DNA of 31,735 nt, taken from NCBI RefSeq assembly GCF_016785185.1, contig NZ_JAEKDY010000034.1. One strand, 5' to 3'. Below the pieces are notes generated by a model, which ran no database searches, was not told where the DNA came from, and was given only the letters and a program-made list of their open reading frames with translations. Below, in pieces: positions 1-6,382 of the stretch; position 1 is the first letter of the stretch; every line of letters begins with the position of its first letter. The translations under genes and the position numbers were made by a program. This DNA is from Heyndrickxia sporothermodurans (GTDB lineage: Bacteria > Bacillota > Bacilli > Bacillales > Bacillaceae_C).

Positions 1-57
1 AGAACCCTACTAGGTGCTCGGGTTGCTCCCCAGCATTGCCCTATCCCCCTAGCAGGT
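1..57 (-). other. GC-rich foldable element, possible structured RNA
   Basis: On the minus strand an outer stem pairs CCTGCTAGG with CCTAGTAGG (one G-U wobble). It encloses an inner hairpin, TGCTGGG against CCCGAGCA with a short loop. The element is GC-rich inside an AT-rich flank. Read on the minus strand it points out of the window, so any gene it controls cannot be seen. I do not recognise the family; it could be a regulatory RNA or the remains of a terminator or element end. Confidence 0.3.
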
Positions 58-341
58 AAGAACATATATTTTAGTATAGTCAAAAATATGGTAACAAAAT
101 CATTTACACAAAATAATTTACATAACCCAATTATGCGAAACCCTATTTCCCTATACAACTGTATACTTTTCTTTGGTGTACTCGAAACGGGCTTAAAACA
201 GACTTTATAGGGTCTAAATAAATTTCTTTGAATAATTTTCTGCCATAATGTGCCCGATATGGTCTCAATATAGGCTTTATAAGTAGAAAAAAGCTACTAA
301 TCTTAGGAAGAATATCCTTGTAATTAGTAGCCATTCCGATT

Positions 342-620
342 CTACAATTGGTCAGAAATCGTTTTTTCTATATACTTATCCAAGTATAAGTGAACATCAA
401 CATTGTTCCACCCCATACCTAATATCATTATTTTTACTCGTGTATCAAGTTCTGCATTTCTCCTGTTATTTTCAATTCTCCAGATAAAACTTGCACTTAC
501 ACCAGCAATTTCCGCCAAGTCCTGCAATGAAAGACTATTTCTTACTCTAAACTCTCGAACTGCTGCACCGAAGTCTTCTACTGCTTGTTCAATTATTAAT
601 CCCCTATTTTTATTCTCCAT
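342..620 (-). CDS. XRE-family helix-turn-helix regulator
   Basis: A 92-residue protein made almost entirely of one Cro/C1-type HTH domain (about residues 16-70): an acidic N-terminus, then LSLQDLAEIAGVSASFIWRI, the usual two-helix motif with a recognition helix, then NNRRNAELD. ATG start with AGGAGG seven bases upstream. No ligand-binding domain is present, which fits a small autonomous repressor. A perfect palindrome (641-656) lies between its ribosome site and upstream DNA and is a natural candidate for autoregulation. It could be a phage-like or element-borne regulator, or the antitoxin of an unrecognised pair. The HTH call is firm; the target is unknown. Confidence 0.85.
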   Translation of the reverse strand: MENKNRGLIIEQAVEDFGAAVREFRVRNSLSLQDLAEIAGVSASFIWRIENNRRNAELDTRVKIMILGMGWNNVDVHLYLDKYIEKTISDQL

Positions 621-640
621 TACTAATCCTCCTAAATCCT

Positions 641-656
641 ATTGGTTAAAACCAAT
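641..656. promoter_or_regulatory. palindrome upstream of the XRE gene, candidate operator
   Basis: ATTGGTTAAAACCAAT is a perfect palindrome. It sits just upstream of the ribosome-binding site of the XRE gene ending at 342. A dyad of this size at this place suits autorepression by a dimeric XRE protein. The role is inferred from position. Confidence 0.45.
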
Positions 657-805
657 ACCTGTTTCTTGTTTACCATTTATGATAGTTGTACTGGATATGT
701 TTTATAACTCACTAGAACAGCCTTCTACAGTAAGGGAGAATTATTGTTTGCTAGTAGTCTATGATATATAGATATGAGGATAAGAAAAGCGTAGGAGAAA
801 TGAAA

Positions 806-913
806 ATGAACAAGAAAATTTTGATTCTATTAGTGCTTTTGAGACGACATGACTGTATAGAAGCATTAGCATTAGCGTTTATCAGTAGAATAAAAAAGAC
901 TCATGATAACTAA
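806..913 (+). CDS. possible 35-residue hydrophobic peptide
   Basis: A short plus-strand frame starts at ATG 806, behind GGAG in taggagaaatgaaaatg; an in-frame ATG at 800 is an alternative. The product begins MNKKILILLVLL, a hydrophobic stretch, and ends basic and polar (ISRIKKTHDN). Two hairpins follow directly (894-927 and 931-956). Small membrane-active peptide genes of type I toxin-antitoxin systems can look like this, but I see no antisense RNA promoter and no recognised family. It may be chance. Confidence 0.3.
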   Translation: MNKKILILLVLLRRHDCIEALALAFISRIKKTHDN

Positions 914-956
914 TACTCAAGAGTCTAAAATACTTTTACCAAGTCATGGTAAAAGT
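894..956 (+). terminator. two consecutive hairpins after the small peptide frame
   Basis: The first hairpin pairs AGACTC with GAGTCT. The second pairs ACTTTTACC with GGTAAAAGT around a 7-nt loop and is followed by ATCTTTCTT on the plus strand. The second is the better terminator candidate. It could also work in the other direction. Confidence 0.45.
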
Positions 957-1072
957 ATCTTTCTTCAGTATTGAATTGTCTAATATGCCACTCATGTAAC
1001 AATTCAATTATTTCACATCTGCCTAAACCCATCCCAACCATTTTCGGCTCTTCGGAAACAATCTTCGTCTAT

Positions 1073-1507
1073 TTAGAAATCCCTTTGCTTATTCTTTTTT
1101 GCAACTTCCTTCATCTTTTCAGTCATCTGTTTACTATGTTTACGATATTGCTCCATTTTTGGACGGGCTTTCCTTATATCCTTAGAGGTTTTTAAATCAA
1201 AACCGATAATGTCTTCAACTGACAAAATTTGTCCCTCACTTTCATCGACTTCGAATAATGGTAGCTGTAACCTCCGCCAGAAATCTGATTGCCTACCCTC
1301 ATCATTTAAAATTATTTTTATTTCATATGTCTCAAAATCAGAAGTGGTTGCTACACAATCCCCTTCTCCCTTTTCAAGAGCCACCTCAATGCTTTGCTTT
1401 AGCAGTAATAAAGCTGTTCTACTAGATACAATCAAAACGTCATCGTGTGGATGTCTTTGTGGGTAAATATGCAATAAAGGAATCCTTTGGTCATTTACTT
1501 TATCCAT
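1073..1507 (-). CDS. hypothetical protein, last gene of a DUF1385-headed cassette
   Basis: A 144-residue soluble protein with no signal peptide or membrane segment. It starts at ATG 1507 with AGGAAG nine bases upstream; that site overlaps the end of the preceding gene, so the two are probably translated together. The C-terminal third (about residues 108-144) is strongly basic and helical, rich in Lys and Arg (for example KQMTEKMKEVAKKNKQRDF). The N-terminal part looks like a mixed alpha/beta fold. I do not recognise the family. Its place, fourth in a tight minus-strand cassette, suggests it works with the YqhQ-like membrane protein encoded at the head. Confidence 0.65.
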   Translation of the reverse strand: MDKVNDQRIPLLHIYPQRHPHDDVLIVSSRTALLLLKQSIEVALEKGEGDCVATTSDFETYEIKIILNDEGRQSDFWRRLQLPLFEVDESEGQILSVEDIIGFDLKTSKDIRKARPKMEQYRKHSKQMTEKMKEVAKKNKQRDF

Positions 1508-1513
1508 CCAGTT

Positions 1514-1795
1514 TCACTTCCTATTTTCCACTTCATTAATATATTCCTGTAAAAATTCCTCAAAAACATTATCTTCGAGATAAAATAGGTCTACAAAAGA
1601 GATTGGGAATTTATATCCTTTTGAATCTAGTTCAAACCCTTCCCGTTTTCCATACCCATTCTTTTTTGAAGCATACTCACGTTGAAGCATGTCCATTAAT
1701 TGAAAAAAACGCATGTCTGAATTTGTTTCCCAAATTTCCTGAAACAACCTCAGCATTCTGTTTATTCTTTCTGTTTCTCTTTTCTTTTCATTCAT
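1514..1795 (-). CDS. hypothetical protein, possibly DUF1040-like
   Basis: About 93 residues from ATG 1795. The start is chosen because this ATG overlaps the TGA (1788-1790) of the alternative frame of the preceding gene in the coupling motif ATGAATGA. The pattern ERINRMLRLFQEIWETNSDM followed by RFFQLMDMLQ and, later, FYLEDNVFEEFL resembles from memory small DUF1040 proteins (RIDxxLxxL...W..NPD.R..QL....FY.EDD). That assignment is tentative and no biochemical role is implied. The gene ends seven bases before the next one. Confidence 0.6.
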   Translation of the reverse strand: MNEKKRETERINRMLRLFQEIWETNSDMRFFQLMDMLQREYASKKNGYGKREGFELDSKGYKFPISFVDLFYLEDNVFEEFLQEYINEVENRK

Positions 1796-1852
1796 CCTCA
1801 TTATCACTCTTTTCCACTTGATCCTTAATCAATAAAGTATTTTCATACGCAA

Positions 1853-2107
1853 TTAGTTTCCTCGCATATTTATGTTTTGCTTGGGCCTCGTTAAGAAATC
1901 TATATTTACCATGGGATAACCTCCATCCTCATAATTAAAAACATGTATATCCAATAAATCTCTCTCGGCCTTTTCAATCTTTTGTTTCTCACACTCTATA
2001 AATTCATCAATAAGCGTTTCACTACAAATTAGGGAGGATATTCTCGTTCCAGCCCATTTCCAAATATCCGGGGATTCTCTTTTAACTATGTCCTTTTTGA
2101 TGTTCAT
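1853..2107 (-). CDS. hypothetical protein, C-terminus probably frameshifted
   Basis: An 84-residue frame from ATG 2107 (MNIKKDIVKRE). AGGAGG lies upstream with a rather long 11-base spacing; an in-frame GTG at 2137 is the alternative start. The N-terminal 60 residues look like a normal acidic helical protein. The last 20 (MVNIDFLTRPKQNINMRGN) do not. Another frame takes over near 1919 and reads LSHGKYRFLNEAQAKHKYAR and onward, a plausible Lys-rich helix, to a TGA at 1788-1790 that overlaps the next start codon. I suspect a small indel near 1920 in a gene that once ended at 1788. No family recognised. Confidence 0.5.
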   Translation of the reverse strand: MNIKKDIVKRESPDIWKWAGTRISSLICSETLIDEFIECEKQKIEKAERDLLDIHVFNYEDGGYPMVNIDFLTRPKQNINMRGN

Positions 2108-2138
2108 TTCTTCGATTACCTCCTCTATTCTCCTCACA

Positions 2139-2885
2139 TTAATTTGCTAATTCTTTCTCTTCTAATCTAGTCATTGCCTCTATTGCCACCTTTAAATGCT
2201 TGTCTTGAGGCTTTGATGTAAAAAGAAGATATTGCGTAACTTTTCCTATTACCAATATTAAACTCCAAATTACTTTTGGCTCCCCCCTCCACAATTCGTA
2301 TCCAATAGACCAAGCTAAAAGAAAAACATACACTGAATCCTCAAGTATTAGAGATAGGACAGAGAAACATAGAACGATACTCACCGCCTGATTTGTGCCG
2401 CAGTCCTTATGCACCCTCGGTTGCTGTCTTACGTTATCTAAAGTTAAATTTAGTCCACTATCAAAGGCATTGGAGGTCATGTGCTCTGCAGCGTGGTAGC
2501 TACCGATCTCAGAAACTTTTATAAAAAGACCTGCAATAACTAAAAGTCCCAACAACATCTCTAGGTTGTTAATGGGTATGGTATATAAAAAAATTGAATT
2601 GGATCTTCCAATGAATAAAAGCTCCATCAAAATCAAGACTATTGCCGCTACTATAAACCGCCTCCAGTATTCAATTAATAGATCAAATACCATTGAAAAA
2701 GAACGAACAAAAGGTATCTTCGAAAGAATGATAGTTATTTTCTTATCTTCCTTATTCAGTTTCGTTTCTGTTGTGATTCTCCCATTCTTGAATTGGGATA
2801 AAGTCTGATACTTTTCCCCGGTAAAACTAACAAAGTTATATCCAGCCCTTCCTCCTGATACTTTCACTCTTCTTTTTCCACTCAA
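2139..2885 (-). CDS. DUF1385 (YqhQ-like) membrane protein
   Basis: A 248-residue integral membrane protein starting at TTG 2885 behind AGGGGGAG. It carries DUF1385/YqhQ hallmarks: KIPFVRS (56-62), YHAAEH (130-135) followed by LTLDNVRQQPRVHKDCGT (147-164), and a C-terminal segment matching the family ending (TSKPQDKHLKVAIEAMTRL). The conserved His and Cys are retained (H130, H135, H159, C162). Hydrophobic segments lie near 76-93, 104-123, 167-181 and 183-198. Housekeeping YqhQ is a single chromosomal gene next to efp-region genes; this divergent copy heads a four-gene accessory cassette, with the next start a few bases beyond its stop. The function of the family is not settled. The family call is good; the role is unknown. 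Confidence 0.8.
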   Translation of the reverse strand: MSGKRRVKVSGGRAGYNFVSFTGEKYQTLSQFKNGRITTETKLNKEDKKITIILSKIPFVRSFSMVFDLLIEYWRRFIVAAIVLILMELLFIGRSNSIFLYTIPINNLEMLLGLLVIAGLFIKVSEIGSYHAAEHMTSNAFDSGLNLTLDNVRQQPRVHKDCGTNQAVSIVLCFSVLSLILEDSVYVFLLAWSIGYELWRGEPKVIWSLILVIGKVTQYLLFTSKPQDKHLKVAIEAMTRLEEKELAN

Positions 2886-2945
2886 TCTTTCTCCCCCTCT
2901 TGCTAAAACTTGATTTCATACTAATGACTAAAGTCAAAGGAAAAT

Positions 2946-3089
2946 AAAAAAGCCCGTATTCCCCCTTATCTGGAATACGAGCTATTTAATATATTAAATT
3001 TTATTTTGATCGAAATTTTTTTTATCATCATTTTCCCTGCTCTTTATTTTCTTAATTTGTATTATAACTTTAGGAAGTGCGATAATCAA
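2946..3089 (-). promoter_or_regulatory. promoter, leader peptide and intrinsic terminator (candidate attenuator)
   Basis: On the minus strand, TTGATT (3084-3089) and TATAAT (3061-3066) are 17 bp apart, a near-consensus SigA promoter. About 70 nt downstream lies a terminator: GCTCGTATTCC pairs with GGAATACGGGC (2952-2982) and is followed by six T. This is before the DUF1385 start at 2885. A 21-codon frame (ATG 3029-3031, MMIKKISIKIKF..., with AGGG upstream) ends with TAA at 2966-2968, inside the terminator loop. A ribosome translating it would cover the first arm of the stem. This suits ribosome-mediated transcription attenuation. A short free-standing RNA is the alternative. Confidence 0.5.
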
Positions 3090-3136
3090 GATACGTATTG
3101 GGATAAACTTGTACTATTTTGAAAGAGGGCGATGTT

Positions 3137-3598
3137 ATGTATTCACTTGTTGAGGTATGCAAGAAACTAGGGTTAGATCATCAAACAGTACAAAACATGT
3201 GTGAAAAAGGAAGGTTCCAGGGTGCTTACCAAACTGAAAATGGTGAATGGCTGATTCCGGAATTTATTTTTAGTACCACAAGAAAACAGAACGAAAAAGC
3301 AGAAGAAATCTTGCAGCGTATTGATAGAAAAAATAATGGAGGAAGAGATGAAACAGATATATCTTATATTTCTGCAAAAATAGTGGCAGACTTTTATGAA
3401 GTTACATTAGAAAAAGTGATAAGTTGGATTAAACGAGGGTACCTTTCTGGAAAGCAAATGGAAGGAGAATACTTAGTACCAAAAGAGGAGTTTGATTACC
3501 TTAAATCTAAAAGAGATAAAGATTCAACAGAGGAAGAAATCAAAAAACTGCTTGGTTCGGATTTTATTTTAGATTGTGATGTTGAAATTGAGGAATAA
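3137..3598 (+). CDS. protein with two excisionase-type HTH modules
   Basis: About 153 residues from ATG 3137, chosen because GAGG lies eight bases upstream; the in-frame TTG at 3119 has no such site. Residues 1-45 (MYSLVEVCKKLGLDHQTVQ, then WLIPEF) and about 72-125 (ISAKIVADFYEVTLEKVISW, then YLVPKEEFDYL) each look like a winged-helix HTH_17/excisionase module: two helices, a turn and a short wing ending in (L)(I/V)P. A charged acidic tail follows. It is transcribed away from the DUF1385 cassette and may regulate it. Such proteins are common in mobile elements as recombination directionality factors or regulators. No operator can be assigned. Confidence 0.7.
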   Translation: MYSLVEVCKKLGLDHQTVQNMCEKGRFQGAYQTENGEWLIPEFIFSTTRKQNEKAEEILQRIDRKNNGGRDETDISYISAKIVADFYEVTLEKVISWIKRGYLSGKQMEGEYLVPKEEFDYLKSKRDKDSTEEEIKKLLGSDFILDCDVEIEE

Positions 3599-4129
3599 GA
3601 ATAAATGGAATTAAAGGGTGTTGATTTTTCCTGTCGAATACAACTAACACCAATAGGTTGAAAGGTATAAAAATATTACTTCTCTAATTCGTTTGTTTCC
3701 TCACTATATTGAACCATTATAAATATGAAAAGCGACTAATAATATTAGATTTTATATAGTGGGAGAAATAATAAGATAGGAATTAAAGGAGGCCACACCC
3801 CCGAAAAAACCACCCCAAGATAGAAACCGGGTGAATGAAGAGAAATCTCCTGATTCGGAACGCATATCTGAAGATATTTACCTCTTACAAAGGATTGGCC
3901 AACCGTTATAAGCTCTCCAAATTGATTCAACAGCTTCTCTTCCAGCTTTTTCTTTTAACAGATTTTGAACAGACAACCTATAAATCCGATAATTGTTCCA
4001 TATATATAAAAGTGTATTTTGTCTAAAACCACATTTTCAAGCATGAAAACCTGTCAAAAGTGTAATTTTTATCTAGGGGAAAATGGATTTTAACGGACAA
4101 TTCTATATACAAAACGTCATTTCGGTGAT
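3599..4129. other. gene-poor spacer with a possible transposase remnant
   Basis: No convincing gene. A hairpin GGTGTT...AACACC (about 3617-3650) lacks a T-run. At 3697-3711 the word ttcctcactatattg repeats exactly at 11296-11310. On the minus strand both can be read as VQYSEE, as if they were the tail of a common transposase frame. The short frames in both directions between 3745 and 4026 lack ribosome sites and known motifs. Confidence 0.4.
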
Positions 4130-4158
4130 TTGCCTAAAAGTAAGGAACTCTTTATTGT
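4130..4158 (+). promoter_or_regulatory. possible SigA promoter for the Cys-rich small protein
   Basis: TTGCCT and TATTGT are 17 bp apart, and the small protein gene begins about 36 bp downstream at 4194. The spacing is ideal. The -10 is imperfect. Confidence 0.4.
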
Positions 4159-4193
4159 GGGGAAGAGAACTGATTAAGAGAGGAGTGAATAAT

Positions 4194-4382
4194 ATGAGCA
4201 ACCGAATATGTTGTTCTGATTGTCATAAAGAAGTTGAGCCAGAAAATGAAGTAACATTGGACATCCTAAACACCATTACGCACAAATCGTGTAAACAAAC
4301 AGGATTACCCATCAAAGACAACAGCATCTTCCAAGACATCATCCTGAAACACCACTTCATCCAAGAGCTAATTACCCATTAA
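4194..4382 (+). CDS. small Cys-rich protein, possible zinc knuckle
   Basis: A 62-residue protein starting at ATG 4194, eight bases behind AGGAG; a longer frame from 4083 has no ribosome site. The N-terminus has CCSDC (C6, C7, C10) and a later HKSC pair, an arrangement that could bind one zinc ion as a short treble-clef-like knuckle. The rest is polar with a hydrophobic C-terminal helix. It is monocistronic: a candidate promoter lies upstream and a strong terminator (4391-4422) directly follows. Proteins of this type occur in Bacillus genomes without a known role. Confidence 0.7.
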   Translation: MSNRICCSDCHKEVEPENEVTLDILNTITHKSCKQTGLPIKDNSIFQDIILKHHFIQELITH

Positions 4383-4390
4383 GGCACTAC

Positions 4391-4422
4391 AAAAGAACTT
4401 CATTTTGCATGAGGTTCTTTTT
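4391..4422 (+). terminator. intrinsic terminator of the Cys-rich small protein gene
   Basis: AAAAGAACTTCAT and ATGAGGTTCTTTT pair around a 5-nt loop and are followed by a T-run on the plus strand, nine bases after the stop codon at 4382. Confidence 0.8.
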
Positions 4423-4552
4423 GTTCGTATTTTTTTAAAAAATGAACATAGGTACAAAGAAGACGAAACAGAACTTCGATAGGTACTTTAAAGCCTCGCA
4501 TTATCATAAATAAGTTTGAATGGAAGATTATATTTTCCATCTATAATAAAAA

Positions 4553-4582
4553 TAACCACCAATTCAAAGAGTAAGTGGTTAC
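4553..4582 (-). terminator. intrinsic terminator of the gene ending at 4641
   Basis: On the minus strand TAACCAC and GTGGTTA pair and are followed by TTTTTATT, about 60 bases beyond the stop codon. Confidence 0.7.
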
Positions 4583-4640
4583 TAGAACTATTATTTAACG
4601 TCAAAAAAAAATTCTGTTCCTAGGGATTTAATTACATTTT

Positions 4641-5120
4641 TCATCTCTTTTTTATTTTTACAATGCTTAATATTGATTTTTCTTGTAATGGAAAAATCAC
4701 TTCTTGTTCAGCCCTGATAGCCGGTGAGTTTAATTCAAAATTTTTAATTTCAAGTTTCACCACTTCTATAAATCCTTTAACACTAATCCCTGGATTATCT
4801 TTTGTCGCTTCTGCTGTAATTATTGTATGAGCAGACGATGAATTGTACCAATATAAATCTTCTAATTTTTCAGCTGATGTCCATGAAACATAATGATTAT
4901 TATAATTCACTTCATCAAGGCCAATATGAACTCTTCTTATTTTCCCTGTATACAGTAGATATTTTGCAACCTTATTTTCATATTTATCTTCACTGTTCTC
5001 CCATTTACGAATATCTTGTAATAACTTTCTCCAACATTCATCTGTATTGTCTAAATTGCTTCTGCCACTTCCTCCTTTTGGATGATTTACCCACGTTTTA
5101 AATAATTCGAATATATCCAT
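4641..5120 (-). CDS. hypothetical protein, possible ADP-ribosyltransferase-like fold
   Basis: About 159 residues from ATG 5120 (MDIFELFKTWV), with AGGAG seven bases upstream. There is no signal peptide or membrane segment. Several blocks recall the R-S-E mono-ADP-ribosyltransferase layout: a strand with Arg (LLYTGKIRRVHIGL), then HYVSWTSAEKL in the place of the STS motif, and near the end AIRAEQEVIFPL, which resembles the (E/Q)xE turn. The order and spacing are plausible, but the similarity is by eye and no single motif decides it. The gene stands alone with its own terminator. It may be an effector, an immunity factor or something unrelated. Confidence 0.6.
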   Translation of the reverse strand: MDIFELFKTWVNHPKGGSGRSNLDNTDECWRKLLQDIRKWENSEDKYENKVAKYLLYTGKIRRVHIGLDEVNYNNHYVSWTSAEKLEDLYWYNSSSAHTIITAEATKDNPGISVKGFIEVVKLEIKNFELNSPAIRAEQEVIFPLQEKSILSIVKIKKR

Positions 5121-5256
5121 TTTTAAACTCCTTATATTAATACATACCATTATACTCCCTTGAATTATTTGATGTCTTTTTTATTTTCCTAAAAACTAAG
5201 AGACCATTTAAAAAATAGTAAGTAATCTCGCAATATTTAAAGAGATTGGAAATTTA

Positions 5257-5335
5257 GGTTCATCTTTTTTGCAAATGGTTAAACTTTTTTCAAGACGGTG
5301 CACTTTTTTATAAACAGTTCAACTTTATTTCAAAG
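5257..5335. repeat. four tandem imperfect ~20-nt repeats
   Basis: Units begin at 5257, 5277, 5297 and 5316: ggttcatcttttttgcaaat, ggttaaacttttttcaagac, ggtgcacttttttataaac and agttcaactttatttcaaag. The common pattern is GGTTcAaCTTTTTT..CAAA. On the minus strand each reads as an A-run followed by G..AACC, and the period is 20. This is like the three 20-bp units next to glmS (A-run followed by GTTCC). It resembles a transposase-binding array at a Tn7-type end. No terminal TGT is evident nearby. Confidence 0.7.
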
Positions 5336-5543
5336 CCATAATAACTATTCCCCTGCTAATAAGCCCTTCCCTTACTGGAGAATAAAGAGGGGAAGTGCAG
5401 CAATTCTAGGTTGGTATCATAGTTAGGAAGCACACAGAATTGAGTTTGGAAATCTTACGGATTTATGGATTAGGAAAACGATTGAAGCCCTTTTTGGACA
5501 AGGGATTGAACTGTTATTGAGCAATTGAAAAAGGGACAAAATC

Positions 5544-5792
5544 CTACTGGACCCGCCCCGAATTTTGATTGATTTTTATTGAAAAACCGATCGAATAGCG
5601 ATTGGTTACATAAATAGACTGTCCGCTATCCGCTACTCTTCCGACTTCCTTGCCGTTTGGAAACCAACTATTTAGCAGTAGGTACCGACTTTTTAGCATG
5701 GGGAAGAAGATTGTGACAGCTACATATAATAGAAAAAAGAATAAAGAAACAAGAAGAAAGAAATATAAAAAGGATAAGCTATCTCGCCCCAT
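5544..5792 (-). CDS. possible small membrane protein (doubtful)
   Basis: An 82-residue frame with one strongly hydrophobic N-terminal segment (FLYFFLLVSLFFFLLYVAV) and a polar tail. It has no recognisable ribosome site before ATG 5792. Its 3' end (NSGRVQ and stop) lies in repetitive sequence that is echoed at about 20023-20040, where the frame reads NSVGFQ and stop. It may be a decayed or chance frame. Confidence 0.3.
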   Translation of the reverse strand: MGRDSLSFLYFFLLVSLFFFLLYVAVTIFFPMLKSRYLLLNSWFPNGKEVGRVADSGQSIYVTNRYSIGFSIKINQNSGRVQ

Positions 5793-5831
5793 TACTTTAA
5801 GGTGTGATACTTCACACTATTCTACGTAAAC

Positions 5832-5865
5832 AAAAAAAGGCAATGCTATTATCAAGTAAAGCATT
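5832..5865 (-). terminator. intrinsic terminator after the NUDIX gene
   Basis: On the minus strand AATGCT and AGCATT pair around a 12-nt loop and are followed by GCC and seven T. It lies just past the stop at 5877 and ends the merR-merA-NUDIX transcript. Confidence 0.7.
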
Positions 5866-5876
5866 CGCCCCTTGGC

Positions 5877-6350
5877 TTAATAAGAGAGTTTTATTTTTTT
5901 TTCAAGTTGACCTTTTACCCCAACTAACTTGTCTTTAATAAAAGGGTCAATCTCGTCAGGTAAATGATCTAATCCAAAAAATTGTGCCTCTATTCCTTGG
6001 TTGCTTTCAGGTGTTATTTCTCCTTCGTACTTGGTACATAAATAACCAATTGCAACCGTTTGATACTCGTCTCCACTTTCCTCGACACGATTTATTAATT
6101 CCTTTCCTGAATAGACACCAAATAATTTTAACTCTTTTATCTTTAAGCCTATTTCTTGAAAGACTTTTCGTGTAATACAATCCTCAACTGACTCATTTAA
6201 CTGCAAAATTCCACCCGGAATCCCCCAAGTTGCTCCTGAATATCTACTTAATAATATTTCTCCGTAATGATTAACAATAGCTACACTTGGGCGAACAATA
6301 ATTAGTGAAGAATTCCCAATCATTTGTCTCATATTTTCACAATAATCCAT
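5877..6350 (-). CDS. NUDIX hydrolase family protein
   Basis: About 157 residues from ATG 6350, chosen because GGAGG lies five bases upstream; the longer frame to 6398 would overlap merA. It has a Nudix fold: SVAIVNHYGEILLSRYSGA, then WGIPGG and the Nudix box region GGILQLNESVEDCITRKVFQ, then EIGL. Against GX5EX7REUXEEXGU the box is imperfect: RE is RK and the first E of EE is Q, so metal binding and catalysis may be altered. Substrates would be nucleoside diphosphates linked to another group. It follows merA by 32 bp on the same strand and is probably co-transcribed. A link to mercury detoxification is not established. Confidence 0.8.
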   Translation of the reverse strand: MDYCENMRQMIGNSSLIIVRPSVAIVNHYGEILLSRYSGATWGIPGGILQLNESVEDCITRKVFQEIGLKIKELKLFGVYSGKELINRVEESGDEYQTVAIGYLCTKYEGEITPESNQGIEAQFFGLDHLPDEIDPFIKDKLVGVKGQLEKKIKLSY

Positions 6351-6382
6351 ACATACCTCCGATGATATTAATTTATTCACAT

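Noticed and set aside
143..334. 63-codon minus-strand frame eight bases beyond the XRE stop
   Set aside because: No proper ribosome site and no recognisable motif. It might be a real coupled gene, but the sequence gives no support.
3745..4026. Two overlapping 61-63-codon frames on opposite strands
   Set aside because: Neither has a ribosome site or recognisable motif, and each would exclude much of the other.
5257..5335. CRISPR array or replication iterons
   Set aside because: Units abut without unique spacers, and no cas or rep gene is nearby; the pattern fits transposase-binding repeats better.
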